Assembly (NCBI GenBank): GCA_020747015.1
Contig: JAGTJM010000018.1
Span: 124,001 to 188,000, forward strand
DNA: 64,000 nt
From: Pyrenochaeta sp. MPI-SDFR-AT-0127
Taxonomy: Eukaryota > Ascomycota > Dothideomycetes > Pleosporales > Cucurbitariaceae
Direction: 5' to 3'
Every line of letters begins with the position of its first letter. Position 1 is the stretch's first letter. This document shows, piece by piece, positions 48,943 through 60,294 of this stretch. The notes under the pieces are model-generated. The model worked only from the letters and a program-made list of their open reading frames with translations. It was not told the origin of the DNA and did not search any database. The position numbers and the translations under genes are program-made.

Positions 48943-50726
48943 CTACATGTCATGCACATGCCCTCTTCTCTTCATTTCTTGCAAATATTCCCTCCTCTTC
49001 CGCCCTCCACATATTCCACTCTGGCCCACAGCCTCGCTCGCAAAGTATACCTTCGGCGAACCCCCCACCATAGTGACTTCTAGCACTCCATTTGGTCCGA
49101 CCGTGACATTCTCACAAGTCAACACATCCAACACGGTTGCGCCAGCACTCCAGCCTGTATTTTCAACCTTTATTGTCTCTGGTAACGCCGCGCTCCCTTT
49201 GTTCGTGACAACGGAGATTATCTGATTGGGCGCGTGACCTTTTCTCAGCACTACTGTGTTTGTGTTGTTCCAAAGTGCATGGATGTCGTATGTAGTGTAG
49301 CCTGTATCCTGGAAAACTGCTTGGTTTCGGGCTTGGTTTACCTTCGCTGTCAACTGGTACAGTTCGCTTGACGTTGTGAAGCCGCTGAGCCAGGTCGCTT
49401 CTCGATTATGAGGGTCCTCGGCGCCAGAATAGTGGTGCTCTTGCCCCGCGTAGAGGATCGGTATACCATCCCATAGCAACGTTAGCGCGAGAATATTCTT
49501 CGCAAGTGATAGATCTTGTGTTTGAGAGGCGAAGCGGGGGACATCGTGGTTTTCGCTGAAAGTCCCCAAAACGCTCACATCCTTGCAATTTGACTTCAGG
49601 GAGCTAACAGTGTTAAGGAGATCATTCGTGGTACCGGCCGTGGAACTTAAGAACGAGTTGAATGCGTGATAAGCGGGAAAGTTTAACACGCTGGGCATAT
49701 AGTTTTGGTAATCGCAAACATAGTCTGCCTCTTTGGCGAAGACTTCACCAGTGCTGAAGACACCGGCAGCGGAGGTGAAAGACGGCCAGAAAGGTTTGGC
49801 AACGTGTTTAGCGGTGTCTAAACGGAGGCCGTCGACTATGAAGTTGTTAGCAATGCATCTCACCTTTCAACGACCATTTCCACCGTCTTCGTTGAGTTCT
49901 CTAAAGTACGTACTTGAGTAGTTTGCAATCAATTCTTTGATCCATATATTGTACGTATCCTGTACAACTTGATCCTCGGTCCTTAGGTCCGGCAGTGCGA
50001 CTTTATCATCGCCTATCCAACAATTCTCAATGCTCCATTGATCATTATAGTCTATTGAACATGGTTTGTGGTAGTAGCTTGCGTTGTTGAAAGGGTGGAG
50101 TTCAGAAAAGTCGACACTGGACATGGCACCGTTCCAGCCATTGTGGTTGACCACTATATCTACCATCAGGTACTAAAGTTTGTCATTATGGTGTACCCAA
50201 GAACAGATTAAGATAAACTAAAGTACCATTTGTCTGTCATGCAAAGCTTTGCTGAGCGCTTTCAAGTCATCCGCTGTGCCAAAGTGATCATTCAGGCGGT
50301 AGAGATCTTGCTGCCAGTAGCCATGCCAGGCGTCACCCCATGCAGTGCGGTCAGGGATATTAAAGGTTATGGGTGATATCCAGATCTTTCTCCGTACATT
50401 AGCTCCTCATCTCTAGATCTCTGTAGAAAAGGATGACATACCGCTGTAAACCCCATGCCTTGAATATAGTCCAACAGATCTACGATACCTCGCCATGTGC
50501 CTCCGCAGTAGCTTCTATCACCAGTATTGCATGCTGCCGAAGTATTGCCATCAGTCCGAGCGAATCTATACACTTTAGCAGGGGTGACGGAGTAGTGCTT
50601 TCACATGGCTCACCGATCAGTAAGGAGCTGGTAGATCGATCTTGAGCGCCATTCATCTGCCGATGCCGCTTGAGCTGTACCTACTGCTGCACTCAGTGCA
50701 ATGAAGGTTTTCCAAACATTCTTCAT
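48943..50726 (-). CDS. Secreted alpha-amylase, glycoside hydrolase family 13
   Basis: Five exons: 50726..50614, 50565..50442, 50385..50227, 50172..49914, 49835..48943 (introns 48, 56, 54 and 78 bases); 515 residues. Endo-hydrolysis of alpha-1,4-glucan (starch, glycogen), Taka-amylase type. Signal peptide [20 protein letters not shown]. Conserved GH13 regions in order: [42 protein letters not shown] (region I), [10 protein letters not shown] with nucleophile D225 (region II), GEVF with acid/base E249 (region III) and [10 protein letters not shown] with D316 (region IV). The intron before region II begins one residue before the motif. The C-terminal beta domain is followed by a short basic tail ([20 protein letters not shown]) with no starch-binding module. 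Confidence 0.95.
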
Positions 50727-51533
50727 CTCTTCAGACGCTGTGGTGGAATGATTTCAGCCTCGGATGACTAGAATGCAGCTTAGAGGAATATTTTGAATAT
50801 TCACTGAGTTTATTCCACCGGCTCAAGGCCCAGAGTCACAGCAGAAAACAAAATGATGAACGATCTAAATTGCGAGTGGTTGTACGGGTATACTTGAAGG
50901 TAGTGGCCGCAATGGATGGAAGAGCCCAAAGAACCACAGCTTGAACTAGGTAGTTATGATGCAAAAATGATTCAACAAACCCTATCTTGTTCGAGAGAAT
51001 TTTCACATGCATTAAGCATCTCTTCTATGTTGCTGGTCGGTTGTGGACATTTGCAATATGAGGTCATGCGATGGAAGCCAGAAGCAAACACTTCACGTGT
51101 CACGCGCTCGCTTTTTGACTGGCGCTAATGTGCCCATGACAGTCATGTACCTTTGCAGTGGCCGCGAGAGGTATCGTGCAAATTCGGGGTGGTCAATGTG
51201 CGATTCAACATTTCAGTGGCTTCGTGCAGCTTGACACGCTGGTTGGCGCGAAGCGAGATGAGTTGTGTCGTGGGGAGCTGATGGCATGTGGAGCGTGGGG
51301 GTGCAATATGCTTAGTCACCAAGTCTGAGCACCTTTCTGTAATCGAGCTGGAGCAAGAGGACTGATGAGATGATGTTGAACTGGATTGACATGAAGCCTA
51401 CTTACTCCTTCTATTGCGCATTTTGTCGAGTACATGAATTTAAATGCACAAATTGACCCTAAATAAGCCGACAGAAGTCGACTAATCTCAGAAAAGAATC
51501 GCTCCGCACTTTTGCTCAGTCGCTAGCATCTAC
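50727..51533. other. Intergenic, amylase promoter and MAPKK 3' flank
   Basis: About 800 bases. The first 100 bases upstream of the amylase ATG contain AT-rich GAATATT-type direct and inverted copies near 50790-50806. No gene supported. Confidence 0.55.
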
Positions 51534-53080
51534 CTATTCATATTGAACTTCGCTATTCCACCTTCTGGGCGCTGGAGGTAAAGCACCATTCGGCGGTCCA
51601 GATGACGGACCCCTTGACCCCGGTCTTGAGTTCGACCCGTCTGAAGGCGCCGGCGCCGGCCGTATCGGCAGGTTCATAATATTTTGACTAGAGCTGCTTG
51701 ATGTTCGCACTGGATATGCGGGCCTCGGAGGTGCTGAACTGGTGCCATTCTGCGTTTGCTGTCCTCTCGAATCAGTCGAATCTCTCCTTGTTGGTGGCGA
51801 TCGCTCTCGGAGCTTTTCCTTGATAGTCGCTGAGGGTGCCGCGGGGGCGAGGTGTGATTTCCGTTTATTATGTTCCATCATGCTTACTGCCCATGCTTCT
51901 AGGTCGACCGGAGTGCGTTTGGCGGCTTGAAGGAAGGCATCGTGTTCCTGAGTGATGTCAGTATAATCAGGGTCTGCTGCTGATGGTAGAGAAACTCACA
52001 TAAAGCTCCTTGGGCGTTGGCCGTTCTGCCGGATCTTTCATCAAGCACTTTGCAATCATGTCTTCCAATATAGACGGGAACGCATCGCTCTTAGGTAGCT
52101 TTGGTGCTGGCTCCAAGACAATCTGCTGGAGAAGGTCGAGAATTCCCTGCGGCCCTCCCGGCTCATCGTCATCTGCACTACCCGCGAAGGGGAATTTGCC
52201 GATAGCCAGCTCCATCAAGCTGAGACCAACACTCCAGACATCCGACTTGACAGTGTATGGCGAACCTTGTATCCGCTCGGGTGCCATGTATGTTCCTGTC
52301 CCTACGAACGTCTCGGCGATGGAACCTTCAAGCTCACTTGAAACTCCAAAATCACATAGCTTGATCTGACCTTTGGAGTTTACAAGAATGTTCGATGGCT
52401 TCAGGTCTCGATGCATGATGCGGTGGGCGCTGTAGAGGTAAGCAAGTCCGCCGAGCACAGCCTCTGATATCTTCCCGAGCACGTCGACACGGACAGGTCC
52501 AAATGTTCGGGAGACCCAGTCTAAGGATCTAGTGTAGTCCGTTAGCTCTTGCTGCCATTCTGAGATATGAGGGGATTATCCTTACCCCACGTCCATATGT
52601 TCCATACACATTATCACGTCGCCGGACTCGCTCTGGAAGGCACCGTAAAATGCAACAATGTAGTCAGAGTTGCAATCGTGCATAATCCGCAGTTCCCGTA
52701 CTATTCGCTTCCGTACTTCATTCTTTGCTTCGACGTGTATAATCTGCACTTGTCAGTTTCCTGGCTACTCGGGCTTCACTACCGTTTGTCCGACGTACCT
52801 TCCTCGCCATTATAACCTTGGTGGCCGCATGCTGGACCTTGCTGACTGTTCCTCCGTTGCCTGAGCCCAGTTCCCGCAGCACGATAAGATCTTCCGCCTT
52901 CAAATCCAGCCGGAACTCCACTCCAATCTCAAGAGTGTCTTGCCTCTCATCGTTGGCAAGGGCACCGGGTATCTGGGCGTCGCCGGCGGAAGGCGCAGGC
53001 TTTGGCGGAGGAGCGCTGAGTGCAAGGCCCTTCACATTCTTCCGCTTCATCGTCTTTGCCTTGAAGGAGGATTCGGCCAT
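51534..53080 (-). CDS. STE7: MAP kinase kinase of the Ste7 / pheromone-filamentation class
   Basis: Dual-specificity kinase that activates the Fus3/Kss1-type MAPK controlling mating, fusion and invasive growth. Exons 53080..52799, 52743..52586, 52528..52000 and 51947..51534 with introns of 52-57 bases; 460 residues. The start at 53080 (MAESSFKAKTMKRKNVKGLA) is preferred over an upstream ATG of the same frame because it fits the family length and the basic N-terminus that docks the MAPK. Motifs: LGSGNGGTVSKV (glycine loop), MARKIIHVEAK, MHRDLKPSN (HRD 186-188), DFG (206-208), and the MAPKK activation sites S216 and T220 in GSIAETFVGT. The tail after about 325 is Ser/Pro/Arg-rich and disordered. 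Divergent from SPT6. Confidence 0.94.
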
Positions 53081-54098
53081 GTCTGACGCTTGCGCCGGAC
53101 GCGCTGTCTTGCTGCGAGTGCAGGTAAGGGTGAGCGGTGGATGGAGGGTGACGGATAGACAGTCAAAGGCAAGCTGCCCTGCTGTATCAGATAGTGCGAA
53201 CGCAAGGCAGCGCTGCCGTCTGTTTCGAGTTTGCCGCCCGAAGATGGGTCGACGATGGCTCGCCAATCACGGCCGTACACCCAAACGAGGACAGCGTCTA
53301 TTGGTTTTCCGATTTGGGGGCAGCTACGGTGTCAGGGCCACGACAAGAGAGGTACAGGGCTTGATTGGGGTGCCGCCAATGTATAAAAAGGGAGTGTGTC
53401 TTGGGCGGTGTTGGGTTTGACAGCTCAGGAGAGTGCTCAGTGTCAGTCTAGCGGGGCGCGATGGTGGGGGGAGGGCATGCAGCGGCGCCAAATTGACTCG
53501 GCAAGGCTGCGGATGGGCACTGTGGGAATAAGAGACGCAAGATATAGAGGATGGAATGTGAGGACAAGGACAAGGACGCAGACGGTGACTTTAGTAGAGG
53601 ACACAGCGGATCTCTAAACTGCTAGCAAAGTAACAGCGCTCAGGAGGTTTCAGGTTGGCATGGCCCGCTTGCCACCATGCCTCATCCTCAGATAGCGCCA
53701 TGACTATATAGCACGCGTTCTCAAAGACGGCAACTTTTTGAAAGAGAGATAAAGCTACGCAGGACGACTAGACCGGGCCAAACCGACGCGTCGATACGGC
53801 TTCCAGAACCGCGGTTGCTAGACAACGAAGGCCCGCAGCGGGCTTCGAAGACACTAGGCCGTCCAAGGAGAACACGTGACGTCAATGCTCGGCCAAAAGT
53901 AGACGCGCGCCGAATGTGTCTTCGCGAACCTTTGTAGCCTCCAGCTGCTCTTCTCTCTCTCTTTTACTTCCATTGCTCGCGAATCCCCCCAGCGCTAGAT
54001 CGCTGCGAATCGCCAATCGGACAGCCGCCCCGAGCTCCCCCGAATCGTGCCTCCGCCGCAATCAATCAACTTGCGCCTTTTCCTTGTCCAAGCACATC
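53081..54098. promoter_or_regulatory. Divergent promoter region of STE7 and SPT6
   Basis: A 1 kb intergenic region serving both genes. At 53873-53884 an E-box CACGTG (53873-53878) overlaps a palindromic CRE TGACGTCA (53877-53884), 215 bases upstream of the SPT6 ATG. E-box and CRE are classical sites for bHLH and bZIP (ATF/CREB) factors. The sequence is seen; binding is inferred. Confidence 0.5.
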
Positions 54099-57000
54099 AT
54101 GGCGACCAAGGATTTCTTCGATACCGTGGCCGACGTAGGCAGCGACGAGGAGGAGGACGAGGATTTTGATGGGGAGGCTGGCGAAGCACGGCCGAAGAAG
54201 ACAAATGGCACAAATGGCCTCGACGACTCCAGCGAGGAGGAAGACGAGGACGACGATGAGCGACTGCGAGAGGCAAGTCATGGGCTCGCAGGATGAGCAT
54301 GATGTGTTACTGACTAGTTCATAGGAAGGCGAAGGCTTCATTGCCGATGAGGACGAGGAAGAAGAGGAAGAGGCGCGCAGGCGGCGGCGCAGGAAGAAGA
54401 GAAAGAATCGTGAGGCTGATGAGGCCCTCGACGACGAAGATTTGGATCTGATTGGCGTTGAGGTTGAGCGACCAGAAGAGACCCAGGTAAGATAGCTTCG
54501 CTTTGGAATTCAGCCCCATGCTAACTCTGAGAAAGTCCAGGTTCAAACGCCTGAAGCGCGGCCACAAAGAGCGCGTAAAGTCCCGCGGCATCGACGACAT
54601 CTTCTCAGACGACGAAGTGAACGAGGACATTGACGAGCCGCGGAGACTCGGCGATGAGTTCGACGGCTTCATCGAGGACGATCAATTCGAGGACGAGATC
54701 GAAGACGACCGAGATGTTACCCAGCCGGGAATAAGTCTCATCACGCAAGGACTACAAGCTGCGGGGCTAGATGAGGGTGCTGAGGAAGACTACAGGGCAG
54801 CATTCGGTGATGGCACAGACTATGACTGGGCATTAGACATGCAGGAGGCCGAGGCGGAGGAGCAGGCTGGCGAAGGCCGTGAGCTTCAACTGAAGGATGT
54901 TTTCGAACCCTCACAGCTGCAAGAGCGCATGCTTACAGATGAGGATAATGTCATCCGCGAAACCGACGTCCCCGAACGCCTCCAGCTGGCGCGGAAGCCC
55001 TTCAAGGATCTCGAACTCACCGAAGAGGATATGCAATTACGCCTAGGCGAGGAGGCTTTGTGGATCAGCAATATGCTCTGGCCCAAGAAAGGCCTGCCGG
55101 GCTATTTTCAGCAACCTTTCCAGAGAGCTGTGCGCAAAGTTCTTGAATTCATCAATATCGAAGACTACGAGGTCCCCTTTATCTTCAACCACCGGAAGGA
55201 CTATTTAATCCATGCACCAAGCGACAATGACTACGATGACCCCGACCAGCCGCCCCCTATAGATCCTCGGCCGGAGCGCTTGCTCAACCAAAGCGATCTG
55301 TGGGAGGTCTTCGACTTAGACCTCAAGTTCAGGGCTTTTGCCGAGAAGCGGGATGCGCTCCGACAAAACTACGACAATGTAAGGAGCGTTTATCCTGACA
55401 TTACAGATACCGAGATAGAAGACTTGTCTTCAAAGGCTATTACGATCGAAGAGATACAGGAACTCCAAGACTATCTTCATTATCGATACTCGCAAGAGAT
55501 GAACGAGGTCCGCCAAGAAGTCAATGGAACACAAAAGCGCGCTAACAACGCCCGGAGCTTCTTTGATAAGCTTCGAAGCGGAAAAGCATATCAATTTGTA
55601 AAGGCTATTGGCATTACTCCAGAAGATTTCGCGAAGAGAGCCGATGGATCCAGCCGAGGCACTCAAGTGGTCGAGGATCCCCCATACCAGGTCGAGGAAC
55701 TTGCAGAGCAGATGGCCGAAGCACCAGAAACGGGATACTCCCTTCTCAGGTCTGCCAAGCTACTGTTCGTGCAGGATTTGCAGATGAGCTCCCGGCTCCG
55801 CAGGTTCCTGCGTGGTAGCTTCTACCAGAATGCTCTTATCGATTGCATACGGACCGACAAAGGCATGCGGAAGATTACAGAGGATCACACCTATTACGAG
55901 TTTAAGTACCTCCGCCGACAAACCTTCTCCGACCTTCACGGCCGACCAGACCTTTTCCTGAAGATGCTCAAGGCTGAGCAAGAAGGACTTGTACAGGTCC
56001 AGATCTCCATGGGCAACTATAAAAACTTCAAAGCTCGACTCCATGAGAAGATCGTCTCCGACAACGTCAGCGAAGTGTCAGATTCCTGGAACGCTCTTCG
56101 TAAAGAGTTGCTCGACATCGCCTTGGATAAGCTCCAAGGCCTCATTGCAAATGGTGTCAAGGAGTCACTACGAGCTCGTTGCGAAGATGAGCTCGCTAGC
56201 CGAGCAAGGGAGAACTACTATAACAAGCTCGATCAGGCCCCCTTCAAGCTCAAGAGCGCCCCCATTGGATCTGTCCCTAATGTGCTCTGTCTCACGAACG
56301 GTAAAGGTCAGCGCGGCGATGCCATATTATGGGCGTACGTTGAGAATGATGGCCGTGTACTGGAACAGGGCAAATTAGTCGACATGCGCCTGGGCAATCA
56401 AGAGCGAGGAATACCTGACGGTCAGGATATTGCCAAACTTGTCGACGCAATACGGCGCCGAAGGCCTGATGTTATAGGTGTAAGTGGCTTCTCCGTTGAG
56501 ACTCGAAAGCTCTACAAAGACATCCAAGATATCATAAATCAGCACAACTTGACGGGCCCAACCTACGAAGATGAAAACACCGGCGCAGAGAGAAACGATC
56601 CCTTGGAAGTCATCATGGTCAACGACGAGGTTGCCCGACTTTATCATGCCAGTGGCCGAGCTCAAGCAGAGTTTCCAAAGTACGCCCCAATGACGAGGTA
56701 TTGCATAGCACTTGGGCGATACCTACAGAATCCACTCGCCGAGTATGCATCACTCGGGAAAGATATCGTGGCGCTATCTTTCGTTCAAAATCAGACATTA
56801 ATACCTCAAGATAAGCTCTATGAGCGACTTGAGACCGCCATGGTAGACATGGTTAACCTTGTTGGCATCGACTTGCCAGAAACATATGATGATAAGTACA
56901 TGTCAAAACTTCTACCTTATGTGTGCGGCCTTGGCCCTCGCAAAGCAGACAGGCTAGTGAAGGCTATCCAGGCAAATGGCGATGAGGTTCTCTCACGTTT

Positions 57001-58524
57001 TGACCTCGTCGGAGTGTCTGATTCACGTGACCTGAAACCGGCAATGGGACCGAAAGTCTTCACCAACTGCGCCAGTTTCTTGTACATTCCTTACGATTCC
57101 AGCGAAGAGTCATCAGACTATCTCGACTACACACGTGTCCATCCCGAAGACTACGACCTTGCTCGCAAGATGGTTGCCGATGCCTTGAACATGGACGAGG
57201 AAGATGTAAAAGCGGAAACTGATGAGGGAGGACCCAGCGCTGTGGTTCGCAAAATGGTCCGCGAAGACACTACGGATCTGGTCAACGACTTGGCCCTGGA
57301 AGACTATGCTGCAGAGATTGAGAGGAACTTCGGACAGCGCAAACGCGCGACACTTGAAACTATTCGGGCTGAACTGGACAACCCTTACGAAGAGATCAGG
57401 CAGTTTTTCGCACTTATGTCTGGTGACGAGCTCTTCACGATGTTGACCGGTGAAACCAAGGAATCTCTTTATGAGGGCATGATCGTTCCAGTCACAATTC
57501 GGCGAACTTTCCCAGACCACATTGAGGTCAAGTTGGAGTGCGGTATTGAAGGTGGCGTTTCTGAATCCGAATTTCCTGAAGGTGTTGGTAGCGGCGGACA
57601 GGAGCCCCGTCATGTTTACCAGTCACATCAAGTGGTTCGCGCTCGCATCATGTATCTCAACCGGAAAGCTCTCACTGCACAGTTGTCGTTGCGAGACGAC
57701 CTCATTCGACAACCGGAGAAGAAGCCGTACGATCGCGCAGCCGGCGAGTGGGACGAGGCGCAGGAAGCCGCTGACAAAAAGGCAGCCGAGAAAGAAAAGG
57801 AAGTTGCCTCCGGTCGCCCCAATCGCGTCGTTAACCACCCGCTCTTCTTCTCTTTCAATACTATGCAAGCAGAAGAATACCTCGGCAGCAAGGAGACTGG
57901 CGATTTGGTCATTCGCCCTTCATCAAAGGGTTTCGATCATCTTGTCGTGACATGGAAAGTCTCGAACAACACATATCAGCATCTTGATGTCCTCGAGATG
58001 AACAAGCCAAACCAATTCTCGCTGGGCAAACAGCTCAAGATTGGAAAGCAAACATACTCTGATCTTGATGAATTGATCGTCCTCCATATTGAGGCTATGG
58101 CACGCAAAGTCACCGAGCTCACGCGAGACGAGCGTTTCCAGGGTGGCACAAAGGAAGATACAGGTAAGCATTTCCTCGCTCAGCACTCCTTCCCTCCCAT
58201 TATTCTCTGCCAGCATCGTTGCTGTCTGACTCCGAGCTAACCACATTCACAGAGCTCTGGCTCGAGAACTACTGCAAAGCCAACCCCACGCGCTCCATGT
58301 ACGCCTTCTGCAGCATGCCCCGCTACCCTGGCCACTTTTGGATATGCTTTCAGATGGGTGCCGATAAACCAAAGGGTGCTTGGGGACTCAAGGTTACTCC
58401 TCTCGCGTTTGAGCTCCAGAAACATTCTTATCCCGATATGGTCGCGTTGAAGAATGGATTCAAGATTCTTATTGGCGCTGCTGCGGCGGCAAGGTCGGCA
58501 CAGGCATCGATTCCGCGACGGTAA
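54099..58524 (+). CDS. SPT6: Transcription elongation factor SPT6
   Basis: Histone chaperone that travels with RNA polymerase II. Exons 54099..54272, 54325..54486, 54536..58163 and 58253..58524; 1411 residues, the normal Spt6 length. The first intron (54273..54324) has a GC donor in perfect context (GAG|GCAAGT) and an AG acceptor; only this choice keeps the frame. Domains in order: acidic N-terminus (DEEEDEDFDGE and later repeats), KRLKRGHKERVKSRGIDDIF leading into the helix-turn-helix/YqgF core, helix-hairpin-helix (LLPYVCGLGPRKADRLVKAI), S1 domain (MIVPVTIRRTFPDHIEVKLE), and tandem SH2 (VVNHPLFFSFN, then LVIRPSSKGFDHLVVTWK) that binds phosphorylated Rpb1 linker. The last exon ends the second SH2. 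Confidence 0.97.
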
Positions 58525-59832
58525 AAGGGCATGATGGACGATGGCTTGAGGCTGTGTGCGTTTTTGTACTGATACTTTGTTCCACTATTACGCGAATTGG
58601 TTGAGCGTAACATTTTGGGTCCTAAAAAGATACTCAAAGCTGGATTAATGGCGCTTGGAGGGATCACCTTTGATTCTCAAAACAAAAATTTGGCATTTGT
58701 AGCGCTTGCGTGCATTTGTATTCTACATAATTGATTCCCCTGGAAAATGAGATAAAAAGACTCTCGACGACCAACTTGGCCCATCTTTCTACCTTTTCGA
58801 CAGAAACACTTGACGAAACGAAAGCCCCACGCGCGCTTATTGTTGCGGACCTTGCTGTGTCTCGAAAGAACAATTGAGACATTCGCCCTCTTTTTCTCCA
58901 CTTCTGGTTTCCACACTCCTGGTCCGCGTTCCCAGGTTCCAAGCCGATTCAAACCATGTCCACGCTGCCGATCATGCAGGCGGACCATGGAGTGGGATCG
59001 CCAGCCAAGCTGCGCATCAATGAAACGCACAGGGTCGCCAAGGCCACAGGGTCCGCTAAGTTTTTGACGACGAGACTCTTTGCCGCGCAACACACAAAGG
59101 GGAAAGGGGAGTAATTCATGGTAGCGGCAGAAAGGGAATGGAGATCAGCGTAGAGAATATGCCCTCCCCACACCTGAGGCAAATTGAGCACAAATGTTAA
59201 ATTGAATTGTAACTGAAGTGGACTTGCAATATATTATCAAGTAACACACTGCTGTGTACAGTTACATCAACCAGTGTTACCAATACCACAAGTGCACAAT
59301 GCAGGACAATGACGATGACGAAGATTTGTGTACAATTAATTGTAGTGTCATTAATTGCTATCAAGAAGCTATATAAAAAGGTGCACTTTGTGTGCAAAGC
59401 CCTCGCCGGCTATTGGGTATATCCGCCATATGCCGCTGGTTGTAAAGATAAAGAGAGAAATAGATGCCCTCTTCTCGCAGAGTAGGAGTGGGGTTCGGGG
59501 GTCTTCATAAAAAAAAACAGGGTTCTTTTTGATGACCCGAGGTGCTCCTGGCTCCTCGATGGTTGTATGTGTTTGTGGGTGTTTAGAAAAGTATAAAAAT
59601 GGGGACAGAACTTTTGGTGGTGATTGGTGGTCATGGTTATACAGTGGAGATGGTACGATTGAGAAGACCGGAAGCAACGCCTTGCTGATGAAAATGCTGG
59701 ATCGACAGGGTATTTGAGAGAATCAGGACCAGCTCTCGTGCCGATGATGTGTGTGAACGCCGTGGAGATGGAAAAAGGAGAAGAAAAGGTTGTGGGAAGT
59801 GGAATGCCAATGATGGCGCATTGCAAGACCGA
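58525..59832. other. Convergent intergenic region, 1.3 kb
   Basis: Between the stops of SPT6 and the DUF3602 gene. It contains a 14-base perfect palindrome (listed) and, about 30 bases further, TATATAAAAA at 59371-59380 on the plus strand. No ORF with motif follows it. Minus-strand ORFs of about 100-140 codons at 59369-59826 are low-complexity and not called. Confidence 0.55.
59331..59344. repeat. Perfect 14-base palindrome
   Basis: TACAATTAATTGTA reads the same on both strands. It is followed 40 bases downstream by a TATA-like TATATAAAAA. No gene is attached to it in this window. Confidence 0.6.
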
Positions 59833-60294
59833 TTACTGGTGAGAGAATTGCCTGCTCAAGCGCTTCCATGCGCTGTCGACGCTGCGGCGTACACCGTCCT
59901 TCTCAGACTCGACTGATGAGGTGGATGATGCAGAGTTCTGGCGCTGAGAGCGCGGCTTGAGCTCGTCGACGAGGTTGCCAGCACCTCCACGACCAATGTG
60001 GTAGACGGGAGCTTGCTGGCTCCTCAGGCGTTCTTGCTGCTGAAGCTCCTCGTCGAAGCTGAACATGGCACGTTCACTCTTCTTCATGTTGCCGGCTCCG
60101 CCACGGCCGGTGGCATATACAGCGTTTGTGGGAGGAGGGGTGAGCTTGATGCGGGATGCTGGGCCAGAGGCGGTTTGCCCATTGGTGACTTGGTTGGGCT
60201 TGATGCGCATTGCGTTGCCGGCACCGCCGCGGCCAGAGTAGATGTAAGATGAGCCGACGGTCGGGTGAGGTTCTGTGATGTGGAAGTTGACCAT
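59833..60294 (-). CDS. DUF3602 protein with three GRGGAGN repeats
   Basis: Single exon, 153 residues. It has three exact copies of GRGGAGN (21-27, 63-69 and 101-107), each preceded by a tyrosine or histidine plus small residues (YIYS, YAT, YHI), the hallmark of the DUF3602/Par32-like family. The rest is hydrophilic and disordered with Ser-rich stretches (SASSTSSVESEKD) and a basic C-terminus (SAWKRLSRQFSHQ). Yeast Par32 is phosphorylated on TOR inhibition and restrains ammonium transporters; whether this short version does the same is inference. The repeats resemble nucleotide-type glycine loops, but no fold is known to me. A TATA box lies about 220 bases upstream. Confidence 0.9.
   Translation of the reverse strand: MVNFHITEPHPTVGSSYIYSGRGGAGNAMRIKPNQVTNGQTASGPASRIKLTPPPTNAVYATGRGGAGNMKKSERAMFSFDEELQQQERLRSQQAPVYHIGRGGAGNLVDELKPRSQRQNSASSTSSVESEKDGVRRSVDSAWKRLSRQFSHQ

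Noticed and set aside
42763..50726. A dedicated carbohydrate-degradation cluster (WSC, hydrolase, amylase)
   Set aside because: No transporter or regulator nearby, mixed orientation and intervening unrelated or decayed genes; proximity alone is not enough.
52718..53266. Upstream ATG in frame with the Ste7-type kinase adding 62 residues
   Set aside because: The added text is not kinase-like, and the start at 53080 matches the family N-terminus and length.
59369..59826. Minus-strand ORFs of about 100-138 codons downstream of the DUF3602 gene
   Set aside because: Ser/His/Phe-rich low-complexity text in the 3' flank; no motif.
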